The position numbers were made by a program, and so were the translations under genes. A model generated the notes under the pieces. That model did no database searches, was not told the DNA's origin, and worked only from the letters and a program-made list of their open reading frames with translations. From Epilithonimonas mollis (GTDB taxonomy: Bacteria; Bacteroidota; Bacteroidia; Flavobacteriales; Weeksellaceae), in the NCBI RefSeq assembly GCF_900142325.1, contig NZ_FRAM01000001.1, positions 434,001-498,000 on the forward strand: a stretch of DNA of 64,000 nucleotides, in the 5' to 3' direction. This document shows positions 51,017 to 59,344 of the stretch, one piece after another (positions within the stretch are counted from its first letter, which is position 1; each line of letters begins with the position of its first letter).

Positions 51017-51697
51017 ATGAAACTACTTTACTTTTTAATTTTTACTACGAACTTAGTCGTTGCTCAAAATCCAGATTTGTTGAATACAAAATGGCAAATC
51101 ACAAAAATTGTGGGAGAATTATTACCTGGCAATCTGTATGCGCCTTCAATGCCCTATCAACAATCCACTACTTTTAGTACCAGCCCTCCGCAGCTAAGCA
51201 TATCATTTTTTAATAATGTTTCAGCCAACCTGACTTTCAGTGGTGATAATATGTTCAGTGTAAATAATAAATCTTGTACTTCGGGAGATTATATGGATGA
51301 TAATGGCCAGGTTAACCAGTTTTTCGGATTATTATGCAGTTTTTTTAATGTGGGTAACGGTCATTATTACAGCATACAAGATAACGGCAATGAAAAAACA
51401 TTAATTATCAGCAACTCCATCTTTCAGGAAATTCATTTTAAATCCGCAAATCTTTCTGTTAAAGAAAACGAATTTGCTAAAATTAATATGTATCCCAATC
51501 CTGCAACAGATTATATTATCGTAGATAATTTGAAACCTAATTCATCTTTGGAATTGCTTGACAGCTCTGGAAAATTGGTAAAAACAATTTCTTCTATTAA
51601 GTTTGATAGAACTGAACTTAATATTAAAAATCTGCCTTCGGGAATATATTATCTGAAGGTTGACGGACAACCAATTCAGAAAATTATTAAAAAATAA
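51017..51697 (+). CDS. T9SS cargo protein with lipocalin/META-like N-domain
   Basis: Secreted protein of 226 residues. A signal peptide (cleavage near VVAQNP) leads to a domain of about 130 residues with LLNTKWQITKI at the start, similar in style to META/lipocalin-like proteins; I do not recognise a specific family. A T9SS type A sorting domain occupies about residues 155-226, with INMYPNPATDYIIV and LPSGIYYLKVDGQ. Likely exported across the outer membrane and attached or released. Function unknown. Followed by a clear terminator. Confidence 0.85.
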   Translation: MKLLYFLIFTTNLVVAQNPDLLNTKWQITKIVGELLPGNLYAPSMPYQQSTTFSTSPPQLSISFFNNVSANLTFSGDNMFSVNNKSCTSGDYMDDNGQVNQFFGLLCSFFNVGNGHYYSIQDNGNEKTLIISNSIFQEIHFKSANLSVKENEFAKINMYPNPATDYIIVDNLKPNSSLELLDSSGKLVKTISSIKFDRTELNIKNLPSGIYYLKVDGQPIQKIIKK

Positions 51698-51717
51698 TTA
51701 CTATAAAAAAACAATAA

Positions 51718-51747
51718 AAATCGGTTCATTTTTGAGCCGATTTTTTT
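51718..51747 (+). terminator. Intrinsic terminator after the T9SS cargo gene
   Basis: AAATCGGTTCA pairs with TGAGCCGATTT (one G-U pair) around a short T loop, followed by a T-run. Confidence 0.85.
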
Positions 51748-51759
51748 ATTTTAAAGTTT

Positions 51760-51767
51760 TACCTTTG
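51760..51767 (+). promoter_or_regulatory. -7 box of nrnA
   Basis: TACCTTTG is an exact TAnnTTTG match 28 nt before the nrnA ATG, directly after the upstream terminator. Confidence 0.5.
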
Positions 51768-51795
51768 GAGCCTTACTTTTTTCAAATAATCATTT

Positions 51796-52800
51796 ATGTT
51801 TACAGCCAAAGAAATTTCAGAAATCAATCATCTTCTCGTTCCGGAAAACAACATCGTTATCGTGACGCATCATAATCCGGACGGCGATGCCATTGGCTCA
51901 TCTCTTGGTCTTAAACATTATCTGAAAGCAAAAGGCATAGAAGCCATCGTCATTACGCCAAATGACTTTCCAAAGTTCCTGAAATGGATGCCGGATGCTA
52001 AGAAAATCGTGATCGGAGAATATAAAAGAAAAGTAGCTGGTGAAGCGATCTATAACGCAGACGTGATTTTCTGCCTGGATTTCAATTCGCCTTCCAGAAT
52101 AGGAATTCTCGGTGAGTGGGTTACCAAGTCCAGAGCCAAAAAAGTACTTATCGACCACCATCAGATGCCGGAACAGTTTGATTATGTTTATTCTGACACC
52201 ACGGTTCCTGCGACTTGCCAGATGGTTTATCATTTCATCCAGGAAAATAACGAAGAAAACCTGCTAAATACTGATGCCGCACAATGCCTTTACACAGGAA
52301 TCATGACCGATACCGGGGGATTCCGGTTCCGTTCTACCAGTGCTACAACACACAGGATTGTTGCCGAACTCATTGAAAAAGGAGCAGATCCCGCAATTAT
52401 TACCTCAAACACCTGGGACACGAATACGATTTCCAGATTGCATTTGCTCTCTCTGGTTCTCGGAAGAATAGAACTTGTAAAGGAAGGAAAAGTAGCTGTT
52501 CTCTGGCTGAAACGTTCCGAACTGAAAGAATATGGTTTTGACAAAGGTGATACGGAAGGCTTCGTAAATTATGGACTGAGTATTGCCGGGACAAAAATGG
52601 CGGTTTTCTTTATGGAAGATCTTTACGAGGATTTTATCAAGATATCTTTCCGTTCCAAAGAAAATGTTGACACGAATCAGTTTGCCAGAAAACATTTCAA
52701 CGGCGGCGGGCATATCAATGCTTCCGGCGGGAAATATTTCAAGTCGATTGAAGATACCATCGAGGATTTTAAAGATATCGTGGAACAGGAAGTATTTTAA
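51796..52800 (+). CDS. nrnA: NrnA-like oligoribonuclease / pAp phosphatase (DHH family)
   Basis: DHH/DHHA1 phosphoesterase of 334 residues that degrades nano-RNA and removes 3'-phosphate from pAp. VTHHNPDGDAIGSSLGL holds the N-terminal metal motif, IDHHQMPEQFDY the DHH motif, MTDTGGFRF a further metal ligand, and GGGHINASGG the C-terminal DHHA1 substrate site. This group stands in for Orn in bacteria that lack it. It has its own promoter. Copy D of the dispersed repeat follows, between it and the convergent DUF1304 gene. Confidence 0.93.
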   Translation: MFTAKEISEINHLLVPENNIVIVTHHNPDGDAIGSSLGLKHYLKAKGIEAIVITPNDFPKFLKWMPDAKKIVIGEYKRKVAGEAIYNADVIFCLDFNSPSRIGILGEWVTKSRAKKVLIDHHQMPEQFDYVYSDTTVPATCQMVYHFIQENNEENLLNTDAAQCLYTGIMTDTGGFRFRSTSATTHRIVAELIEKGADPAIITSNTWDTNTISRLHLLSLVLGRIELVKEGKVAVLWLKRSELKEYGFDKGDTEGFVNYGLSIAGTKMAVFFMEDLYEDFIKISFRSKENVDTNQFARKHFNGGGHINASGGKYFKSIEDTIEDFKDIVEQEVF

Positions 52801-52845
52801 AGCTGAATTTAATTTTCTGTACAGAAACACGATTTGACAGACAAA

Positions 52846-52931
52846 GACCCTAGCCCCGATAGCAGCGGCATCCTTTTTTGCTGAGGAATAACCCGGCAAA
52901 AAAGATATAGCGGATAGCGGGAAACAGCTCC
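52846..52931. repeat. Dispersed intergenic palindromic repeat, copy D
   Basis: Begins GACCCTAGCCCCGATAGCAG, has a hairpin TTTTTTGC / GCAAAAAA, and ends with GATAGCGGGAAACAGCTCC. It lies between convergent genes. Shared features with copies A-C are the ATAGCGGGA block, the AGCT-CC end, and the T6GC/GCA6 central stem seen in B. I recall this form as very widespread in Flavobacteriia. Confidence 0.75.
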
Positions 52932-52935
52932 AAAA

Positions 52936-53298
52936 TTATCTTACCAAAACGGCAATCAACGCAATAACTGCAGGTAATGCCTGAACGAAAAAGATTTTCT
53001 TCGAAGCTGTCATTGCGCCATAAATGCCTGCTACAATAACACAAACCAAAAAGAAAACGGCGACATTTTTTGCCCATATCTGGTCGCAGATCAATAAGCT
53101 CCAGATGAGTCCTGCAGACAAAAACCCGTTGTATAACCCCTGATTGGCGGCCAAACCTTTCGTTGGTTTAAAAAGTTCTGACGGAATGGTTTTAAAGGTT
53201 TTTTTGCCGAGTGTTTCCCACGCAAACATTTCCATGTAAAGAATATAAAGATGTTCCAGCGCAACAATTCCGATAAGGATTTTTGAGATTATTTCCAT
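52936..53298 (-). CDS. DUF1304 membrane protein
   Basis: Membrane protein of 120 residues with four hydrophobic helices. I start at the ATG at 53298, which opens EIISKILIGIVALEHLYILY, the DUF1304 opening; a longer in-frame reading runs through the hydrolase gene in another frame and is not credible. The motifs EMFAWET and NQGLYNGFLSAGL identify the family. Function unknown. It begins 2 nt after the hydrolase gene in the same direction, so the two form an operon. Confidence 0.85.
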   Translation of the reverse strand: MEIISKILIGIVALEHLYILYMEMFAWETLGKKTFKTIPSELFKPTKGLAANQGLYNGFLSAGLIWSLLICDQIWAKNVAVFFLVCVIVAGIYGAMTASKKIFFVQALPAVIALIAVLVR

Positions 53299-53299
53299 A

Positions 53300-54082
53300 T
53301 TATAAAATAAGTTTTTTGGGTAAATGATGCAGCAATTCCGTATTAAGAACCGAGGCACAAATCTCCGGCTTTTCCCAATGTCCGTTGTGTCCGCAGTCCA
53401 GAATATATGATTTGATATTGGTTTTGTCGGGAAGGTTTTTGATGGTTTTTTCGGAATTGACCGCCGAATCGTGTTTGCCGGACAAAACCAGAATTCTGCC
53501 TTCAAAGTTTTCCAGGACGGATGTTCGGTCGGGACGTTCTATCATTCCTTTTTGTGAGGCCAGAACGCCGTCGACAGAAGAGCCGTATGCGATCTCTTTT
53601 GCAAGTTTGATTTTAGGCTCAAGAATATCATGCTCATTGGGGTTAAAAAGGTTAGGAACACCAGCATTGACGAAAGCACGAAGATTTTCTTTGATGATTC
53701 TCAAACCTTTTTTTCTGGTCTCTTTTTTAGCTTCGTCATCCGCAAAATAAGTGGAAAAAAATAAGGTGAAAGATTTCAAAACCTCAGGAAATTTTTCAGC
53801 AAAAGCCAGAGAAATATAACCACCCAGCGAGTGTCCCAGCAAATGAAATTCTGTCAAGCCCAATTCGTCAATAACTTTTTTGACTTCATCTGCCATTATT
53901 TCAGAAGTTTGGATTTCTGCAACAATTTCGGACTTTCCGAAGCCTGGCAAATCGATTTTAATCAAACGAAATTTATCCGACAGAAACGGAATCATATCAT
54001 CCCAAATTGACAGATTCTCCATAAACCCGTGCAAAAGAACCAGATCTTCTTGACCGTTACCTTCTATAATATAATTAAGCAT
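53300..54082 (-). CDS. Alpha/beta-hydrolase
   Basis: Cytoplasmic alpha/beta-hydrolase of 260 residues, similar to BioH/MenH-like or lipid esterases. LVLLHGFMENLSIWD carries the oxyanion hole, LLGHSLGGYISLAF the nucleophile Ser, and the catalytic His is in DCGHNGHWEKPE. No signal peptide. The substrate cannot be told. It lies 17 nt after the lipoprotein gene and 1 nt before the DUF1304 start, suggesting a small operon. Confidence 0.88.
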   Translation of the reverse strand: MLNYIIEGNGQEDLVLLHGFMENLSIWDDMIPFLSDKFRLIKIDLPGFGKSEIVAEIQTSEIMADEVKKVIDELGLTEFHLLGHSLGGYISLAFAEKFPEVLKSFTLFFSTYFADDEAKKETRKKGLRIIKENLRAFVNAGVPNLFNPNEHDILEPKIKLAKEIAYGSSVDGVLASQKGMIERPDRTSVLENFEGRILVLSGKHDSAVNSEKTIKNLPDKTNIKSYILDCGHNGHWEKPEICASVLNTELLHHLPKKLIL

Positions 54083-54099
54083 TTTTATAATTGAGTTAT

Positions 54100-54597
54100 T
54101 TAAAATTTAATATAGATCTCATCAGAGAATCCCGAACTGTTTACAGATTGCTGCAGCCTGAAGGATTTTCCGCCGTCTTTCGTCAGGAATGTTAACCGCC
54201 CTTTTCTGATGTCTGTTTTTCCGTTATCATTTTCACGGATGCTTTGCCTGATTGTCCCTTCAAAACTGAGATGTCTTTCAGAAAGCATATCACCAGTGCC
54301 TTCGATTGTCAGATAATTTTTTCCGTTCCGGATTTCACCTTTGATTTTATATTCGTCTCTGCCGGTTTTTGTAAAGCTTATTTTTCCTTTTCCGGCAATC
54401 ATATCATGTGTAAGAATATGTGTGCCATCCCAGTCTCTGAATCGATTGTGGCTCAAAATACTATCATTGATCTTTGTTCTCGCTGCATTGATAGAATCAA
54501 TGATTTTTACGCTGTCAGCTTTTGATGTTACAGATTCAGAAGATTTCTTACAGGCAACGATTGAAAGTAAAATAATAACCGTTAAAATATTTTTCAT
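54100..54597 (-). CDS. Predicted lipoprotein, unknown function
   Basis: A 165-residue protein with lipobox LSIVAC, lipid Cys at residue 16. I use the ATG at 54597 because it opens directly on the signal peptide; an upstream in-frame start (54648) would place 17 unrelated residues before it. The mature part is beta-rich with repeated KG-ISFTKTG and FEGTIRQS-type segments and no motif I recognise. It precedes the hydrolase and DUF1304 genes by 17 nt and may be co-transcribed. Confidence 0.7.
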   Translation of the reverse strand: MKNILTVIILLSIVACKKSSESVTSKADSVKIIDSINAARTKINDSILSHNRFRDWDGTHILTHDMIAGKGKISFTKTGRDEYKIKGEIRNGKNYLTIEGTGDMLSERHLSFEGTIRQSIRENDNGKTDIRKGRLTFLTKDGGKSFRLQQSVNSSGFSDEIYIKF

Positions 54598-54620
54598 AGT
54601 TTCAATTTTCCTCACGAAAA

Positions 54621-54652
54621 TAAATAAAAAAGAGCGTCTGACAGACACTCTT
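54621..54652 (-). terminator. Intrinsic terminator of exbD
   Basis: On the minus strand AAGAGTGTCT-GTC-AGACGCTCTT (one T-G pair) is followed by TTTTTTATTT. It separates exbD from the lipoprotein gene. Confidence 0.85.
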
Positions 54653-54672
54653 ATTAAAATTATTAGTAAATA

Positions 54673-55191
54673 TTATTCAATTCTTTTTTGATACAACTCT
54701 TTTTCTCTATCATTCATTTCAGCTATTCCGTATCGTTCCGACTTCGTGATTGCCAATTCATCCAGCATATCAACCACTGTCTTGTACTGTGAATCATCAG
54801 CCGGTTTTACGATAACTGTGAAAATATTCTTATCCTTAGCATTTGCTTTTGCAGCTTCAATTGTTTTTGCAACCTGAGCTTTATCAAAAGAAATTTCTTT
54901 CAGACTTTTATCTGTCAGATCTTTTTTATCAGCCTGATAATAAAAAACTCTTCCTTCTTGTCCAAGAATAAAACTAATTGAATTTTTAACGTCCACTTCT
55001 GTTGTATTGATCGGTCCTTTTGCAGGTAATCCGACATTCATCACATTTGGTTTAGAAAAATTAGTGGTGAACATAAAAAATGTAATCAGTAAAAATCCCA
55101 AATCCACCATTGGCGTCATATCTACCCGAATCGGCTTTTTGTTCTGCGTTTTCTTTCCGGTAGATTGCTCTTTAATTTGTACTTCTGCCAT
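54673..55191 (-). CDS. exbD: ExbD/TolR-type biopolymer transport protein
   Basis: Single-helix proton-channel partner of ExbB, 172 residues, part of a complex that energises TonB-dependent uptake. The DMTPMVDLGFLLITFFMF segment holds the conserved helix with the proton-conducting Asp near residue 30. The periplasmic part is TolR/ExbD-like with a long inserted region. No exbB, tonB or second exbD is adjacent, although in this phylum these genes often cluster. It may serve the SusC-type transporter of this window, but any of the cell's TonB systems is possible. Confidence 0.88.
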   Translation of the reverse strand: MAEVQIKEQSTGKKTQNKKPIRVDMTPMVDLGFLLITFFMFTTNFSKPNVMNVGLPAKGPINTTEVDVKNSISFILGQEGRVFYYQADKKDLTDKSLKEISFDKAQVAKTIEAAKANAKDKNIFTVIVKPADDSQYKTVVDMLDELAITKSERYGIAEMNDREKELYQKRIE

Positions 55192-55316
55192 AGTCTTAAT
55201 TTTTAGTAGTTAGCAATATAAAATAAGAATCCATAACGATTTGTTATCATTATGGATTTTTGAATACAAATTATATACCTAATTCGTTATTTTGTTATAA
55301 AATACTATTCAATGAA

Positions 55317-55751
55317 TTATAAATTTTGCCATTTTTCCCAAGTCATCTGGAATCTGATCTCTTTTCCGTACGTCCCGATTTCTTCCCAACCAGAAAATCT
55401 ATAGAATTTTTCTGCCCTTGTATCTGGTTCTGTTCCTAAGCAAACAGGAGTTTTTGTTTGTTTAAAATACCAATTCAGCATCTGGTTATGTAGTTGTTTT
55501 CCAATGCCCTGATCTTCAAATTCCGGATTTACAAACAACGCCCAGATATTATTCTTCGCTAAATCCACAATGGCAAAACCGACAATTTTATTTTTAATTT
55601 CACAAACCCAGCCTTTTCCTTTGTCTTTAAGATAGATTTCATAATCTTTATCTTTTACAATATCAGGATTTGATAATTGATTTTCTTTCACAGAATTACG
55701 AACAGTCTGCATTTGTGGAATATCATTAATATTAGCTTCTCTAAAATTCAT
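55317..55751 (-). CDS. GNAT-family N-acetyltransferase
   Basis: GNAT protein of 144 residues. The acetyl-CoA site is in FVNPEFEDQGIGKQLHNQML (Q-x-x-G-x-G/K type), with ALFV preceding it as beta4 and FYRFSGWEEIG near the end. The amine substrate is unknown. It starts 2 nt after the dsbD stop, so it is transcribed with it. Confidence 0.85.
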   Translation of the reverse strand: MNFREANINDIPQMQTVRNSVKENQLSNPDIVKDKDYEIYLKDKGKGWVCEIKNKIVGFAIVDLAKNNIWALFVNPEFEDQGIGKQLHNQMLNWYFKQTKTPVCLGTEPDTRAEKFYRFSGWEEIGTYGKEIRFQMTWEKWQNL

Positions 55752-55753
55752 AG

Positions 55754-57820
55754 TTATTTATTTTTATAATATTCAATTCCGCATTTCAGGAATTTTTTGA
55801 AATCTTCTTTCGGCATATAGCCGGAAACCGGTGAATTAATAACTTTTTGATCAGGCGTGACCAGAACATAATGCGGCTGAGAATTATTATTGAAATTAAC
55901 TTGCTGGAACAAACTCCATTTGTCGCCAATAGTTTTCACTTTCTTCATCTGCCCTTCGCCCATATCAATTTTGATTTGCTCATTCTCCGGTAATTCTTCT
56001 TTATCATCCACATAAACCGAAGCGACAATCACATCATTCTGGAGAATCGGTAAAATATCATCCTGACTCCAGACAAACTCTTCCATTTTTCTACAGTTTT
56101 CGCAACCATAACCTGTGAAATCTATCAATACAGGCTTGTTTTCTTTCTTCGCTACTTCTATCGCTTCGAAGTAATTGTGATAAGGTTTCAAACCTAGAAT
56201 TCCATCTTCTTCTTTATGGAAATAACTAACATTCAATGGTGGCAGAATCCCGCTTAGTAATTGTAATTTTGGCTTCTCGGAAGGAATTAAACCTTGAATC
56301 AAATACACCACAAATACAATTCCGAAGACGCCCAGAATTCTTCTTCCCAAACTGATTTTCGGATTTTTATCATCGTGCGGAAACCTTATTTTTCCGAATA
56401 AATAAATAACTAATCCTATAGCAATGATTATCCAAAGCCCGATAAACAGTTCTCTTTTCAGCAAGAAAGTTTTGGAAACCAAATCTGCTTTGGATAAGAA
56501 TTTTAAAGCTAAAGCCAACTCGATGAATCCAAGCACAACTTTCACAGTGTTCATCCAACCACCAGATTTTGGTAAACTTTGCAACGCTTGAGGAAACAAT
56601 GCTAACAATCCGAAAACCAATGCCCAAGCCAATCCGAAACCAGCCAAAGCAAACGTCAATAATGTCGGAACATTCGTTGCGCCTGCAACAACTCCTCCTA
56701 ACAAGCTTCCTAAAATCGGACCTGTACAAGAGAACGAAACGATGACCAAGGTCAAAGCCATAAAGAAAACCCCAATCAATCCGCCCGCTTCTTCGGCTTT
56801 GGAAGATTTGTTGGCAATAGAACTTGGCAATGTAATTTCGTAATAGCCGAAAAAGCTCAATGCAAAAAATAAAAATATGGCGAAGAAGAATAAATTGAGC
56901 CAGATATTCGTCGAAATCTGATTGAAAATATTACCCGAAATCCCGTCAATGATATGGAATGGAATACTCAATAAAACGAAAATCAACAGAATGAAAAATC
57001 CATAGATAAACGAATCTCGCTTCCCTTTTGCTTTGTCTTTGTTACCTTTTGTAAAGAATGAAACCGTCAACGGAATCATTGGAAAAACGCAAGGTGTCAA
57101 CAATGCAATCAGTCCACCTAAAAATCCTAATCCCAGAACAAGCCAATTATCGTTAGCTGGTTTTTGCTGAGCAGTTCCACAATTGGTCAAAGGATTCTTG
57201 AAATCTAAAGAATTGATTTTCAAACCGTCTTGTTTTGCAACTGCAGGCGATTCAATATTTGTTGGTTTCAGAACGGTTCCAACTTGTCCCGCCGGAGCAA
57301 CTTCATAGACGGTATCTTTTGTGTTATCAACATTTTCAGTAGAGGCAACCGTTTTGATGCCTTCGATCTGCTTTTCAAATTCGAGAGTATTTGGGGCCAG
57401 ACAGACGCGGTCATTACAAGTCTGATACATTATTTCAGCCGTGATTGTCGCTGGCTTCGTCGCATCTTTTGGTTTGAACTTCTGCTTGAAAACTACTTTA
57501 TTGGAATAATAAACAATCTGAGCGCCAAAAGCTTCCGAAAATTCATCGTGTTTTTTCCCCAATTCCTGAACTTTCCCAAGCAACTGAATTCCTTGCTTTG
57601 ATGTGATTTTAAACTCGGTCGGAATACCGGAATCTGGTGGCAAATCCTGAGAATAAATATGCCATTTGTCCTCAATAGTTCCCGTCAAAACAGCTTCATA
57701 TTCATCTTTTCCAACGGAAACCACATCAAATTTGAACTTAACCGGATTTTTTATCTGTGCGTTGAATAGGGTTATTATTAATAGAAAAAGTGTTGATAAC
57801 ACCAGTTTTAAATCTTTCAT
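55754..57820 (-). CDS. dsbD: DsbD-type thiol:disulphide interchange protein
   Basis: Membrane protein of 688 residues that carries electrons from cytoplasmic thioredoxin to periplasmic proteins. Order: signal peptide, an N-terminal DsbD-alpha domain (to about 150) with a Cys pair in YQTCNDRVCLAP, a central eight-helix CcdA-like transporter (about 225-510) with Cys in TPCVFPMIPL and SCTGPILGS, and a C-terminal thioredoxin-like domain with the CENC motif in GYGCENCRKM. I start at the ATG at 57820, which opens a signal peptide; a start 87 nt upstream runs through a repeat and is less likely. Confidence 0.94.
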   Translation of the reverse strand: MKDLKLVLSTLFLLIITLFNAQIKNPVKFKFDVVSVGKDEYEAVLTGTIEDKWHIYSQDLPPDSGIPTEFKITSKQGIQLLGKVQELGKKHDEFSEAFGAQIVYYSNKVVFKQKFKPKDATKPATITAEIMYQTCNDRVCLAPNTLEFEKQIEGIKTVASTENVDNTKDTVYEVAPAGQVGTVLKPTNIESPAVAKQDGLKINSLDFKNPLTNCGTAQQKPANDNWLVLGLGFLGGLIALLTPCVFPMIPLTVSFFTKGNKDKAKGKRDSFIYGFFILLIFVLLSIPFHIIDGISGNIFNQISTNIWLNLFFFAIFLFFALSFFGYYEITLPSSIANKSSKAEEAGGLIGVFFMALTLVIVSFSCTGPILGSLLGGVVAGATNVPTLLTFALAGFGLAWALVFGLLALFPQALQSLPKSGGWMNTVKVVLGFIELALALKFLSKADLVSKTFLLKRELFIGLWIIIAIGLVIYLFGKIRFPHDDKNPKISLGRRILGVFGIVFVVYLIQGLIPSEKPKLQLLSGILPPLNVSYFHKEEDGILGLKPYHNYFEAIEVAKKENKPVLIDFTGYGCENCRKMEEFVWSQDDILPILQNDVIVASVYVDDKEELPENEQIKIDMGEGQMKKVKTIGDKWSLFQQVNFNNNSQPHYVLVTPDQKVINSPVSGYMPKEDFKKFLKCGIEYYKNK

Positions 57821-57844
57821 TTTTTTCTTTCTTTTTTCATTTTC

Positions 57845-57922
57845 ACCACAAGGTTCACAATGTTTTGTCACAAAGTACACAACGTTGTGAGCTTTGCCAC
57901 AAAACATTGTATTCTTTGTGGT
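57845..57922. repeat. 78-bp near-perfect palindrome between tilS and dsbD
   Basis: The whole segment can fold on itself: ACCACAAGG at 57845-57853 against CTTTGTGGT at 57914-57922, ACAATGTTTTGT against ACAAAACATTGT, and a central perfect CACAACGTTGTG (57878-57889). More than thirty base pairs form with a few mismatches. Its last base touches the tilS stop. Not a classic terminator, as no T-run follows on the gene strand. Confidence 0.8.
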
Positions 57923-59235
57923 TAAATTTTTATTTCTAAACTTTCAATATTTGAAGATGAAAACCTTCCGTCTTGACGAAAAGGCAAAACTCCTAAAACT
58001 CGGTCTTCAGCATCACAAAGAAGCCAGATTTTTTGCTTGGCTAAAATAGACAATTTTTCATCCTTATAAAACTTCGAAATTTTCTTTTTACCAATCATTC
58101 CGATAGGGAAAAACAAATCGCCTTCTTGTTTTTTTCTCAATTTCAAAGGCAATCGGATTTTATTTTTATCAATCTTCCAAAAACAATTACCAAACGTTTT
58201 TATTTCATTTTTAATATGTTCAGGAATAACAATTTCATTTCCTACAATATCCAGAATAATTGAATCTTCCAATTTTTGATTTCCGACTTTCGATTTTTGT
58301 CTAAAAATCAATTCGTGTCGATTAATAATTAGTTCAAATTCAGAATTATAAAACGAGCTTCCAGTTTGAGCAGTTAGAAATTTTTGCATTTCCTTGTCAT
58401 CATTGAAACCAAATCTTTTTAAAATCTCATATTGAATCAGTTCAGATTCTTGGGAGAATGTTTGTTTATCGATGATGATTTGATTTTCGTCAGAAGTTAT
58501 TTTGAGAATTTCAATTTTTTCATCAACTGATTGATTGATAAAATCCTTAGCTTGATTAATATAATTGATACTTTTCGAAAAATTATTTAGAAAATCTGAA
58601 TTGATTTTTTCCAATTCAGGAATAATTTTGTGTCTGATTTTATTCCTTAGATAATCTGTTTTCTGATTGGATTTATCTTCCCGAAAATCAATTTGATTCT
58701 CTTTTGCAAATTCATAAATTTCATCCTTAGAAAAATCAAGAAGCGGGCGAATAATTCCGTTTTCATTTTGTGGAATTCCACTCAAACCACGGATGCCGGA
58801 AGCTTTGGAAAGATTAATGATAAAAGTTTCCAATTGGTCATTCAGATGATGTGCTGTTACTAGGAAATCAAGATTTTCTTTCTGTTGAATTTCTCTGAAA
58901 AATCGATATCTCAATTCTCTCGCCCAATTTTGAATCGAATTTTCCGGTTGATTATCTTTCTGAGAAACATCATACAAATGAAAAGGAATCTGATGCTGTT
59001 TACAAAAGTCAGAAACCAGCTTTTGATCAAGGTTAGAATCCTCATTACGAAGATGATAATTGATGTGCGCAATATGAAAATTAAATCCCGAAACCTGAAA
59101 TAAATCAGCTAAAACCATCGAGTCTACCCCTCCACTTACAGCTAAAAGGTATGTTTTTTGTTGTGGTTGGTGGAGCATTTGCTTTAACAGGTTTTGAAAT
59201 TTTAAGAGACTTAACACAATTTTATAACGAAACAT
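57922..59235 (-). CDS. tilS: tRNA(Ile)-lysidine synthase
   Basis: Essential enzyme that changes C34 of tRNA-Ile(CAU) to lysidine, 437 residues. The PP-loop ATP site AVSGGVDSMVLADLF is near residue 33, with HINYHLRNEDSNLD and LVTAHHLNDQLETF following, and TilS substrate-binding/C-terminal domains after that (LPLKLRKKQEGDLFFPIGM). Start chosen at the ATG at 59235; an ATG 19 codons later is possible and still leaves the ATP site intact. It is the first gene of a minus-strand run. Confidence 0.95.
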   Translation of the reverse strand: MFRYKIVLSLLKFQNLLKQMLHQPQQKTYLLAVSGGVDSMVLADLFQVSGFNFHIAHINYHLRNEDSNLDQKLVSDFCKQHQIPFHLYDVSQKDNQPENSIQNWARELRYRFFREIQQKENLDFLVTAHHLNDQLETFIINLSKASGIRGLSGIPQNENGIIRPLLDFSKDEIYEFAKENQIDFREDKSNQKTDYLRNKIRHKIIPELEKINSDFLNNFSKSINYINQAKDFINQSVDEKIEILKITSDENQIIIDKQTFSQESELIQYEILKRFGFNDDKEMQKFLTAQTGSSFYNSEFELIINRHELIFRQKSKVGNQKLEDSIILDIVGNEIVIPEHIKNEIKTFGNCFWKIDKNKIRLPLKLRKKQEGDLFFPIGMIGKKKISKFYKDEKLSILAKQKIWLLCDAEDRVLGVLPFRQDGRFSSSNIESLEIKI

Positions 59236-59270
59236 TAAGTTATAAGCACAAATATACAGTTATTAATTCT

Positions 59271-59278
59271 TACTTTTG
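59271..59278 (+). promoter_or_regulatory. -7 box of the OmpA-like gene
   Basis: TACTTTTG is an exact TAnnTTTG match, 66 nt before the ATG at 59345. No good -33 box is seen. Confidence 0.45.
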
Positions 59279-59344
59279 AAACGATTTAAAAACCATAAAA
59301 CCAATAACCACTCAATAAAAGCAATAAACAAATAAATATTTACT

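Noticed and set aside
52936-53505. A 189-residue version of the DUF1304 protein
   Set aside because: The first 69 residues overlap the hydrolase gene in another frame and the DUF1304 opening lies at the ATG at 53298.
57821-57907. Upstream extension of DsbD from an ATG at 57907
   Set aside because: The extra residues are encoded by the 78-bp palindrome and precede a normal signal peptide at 57820.
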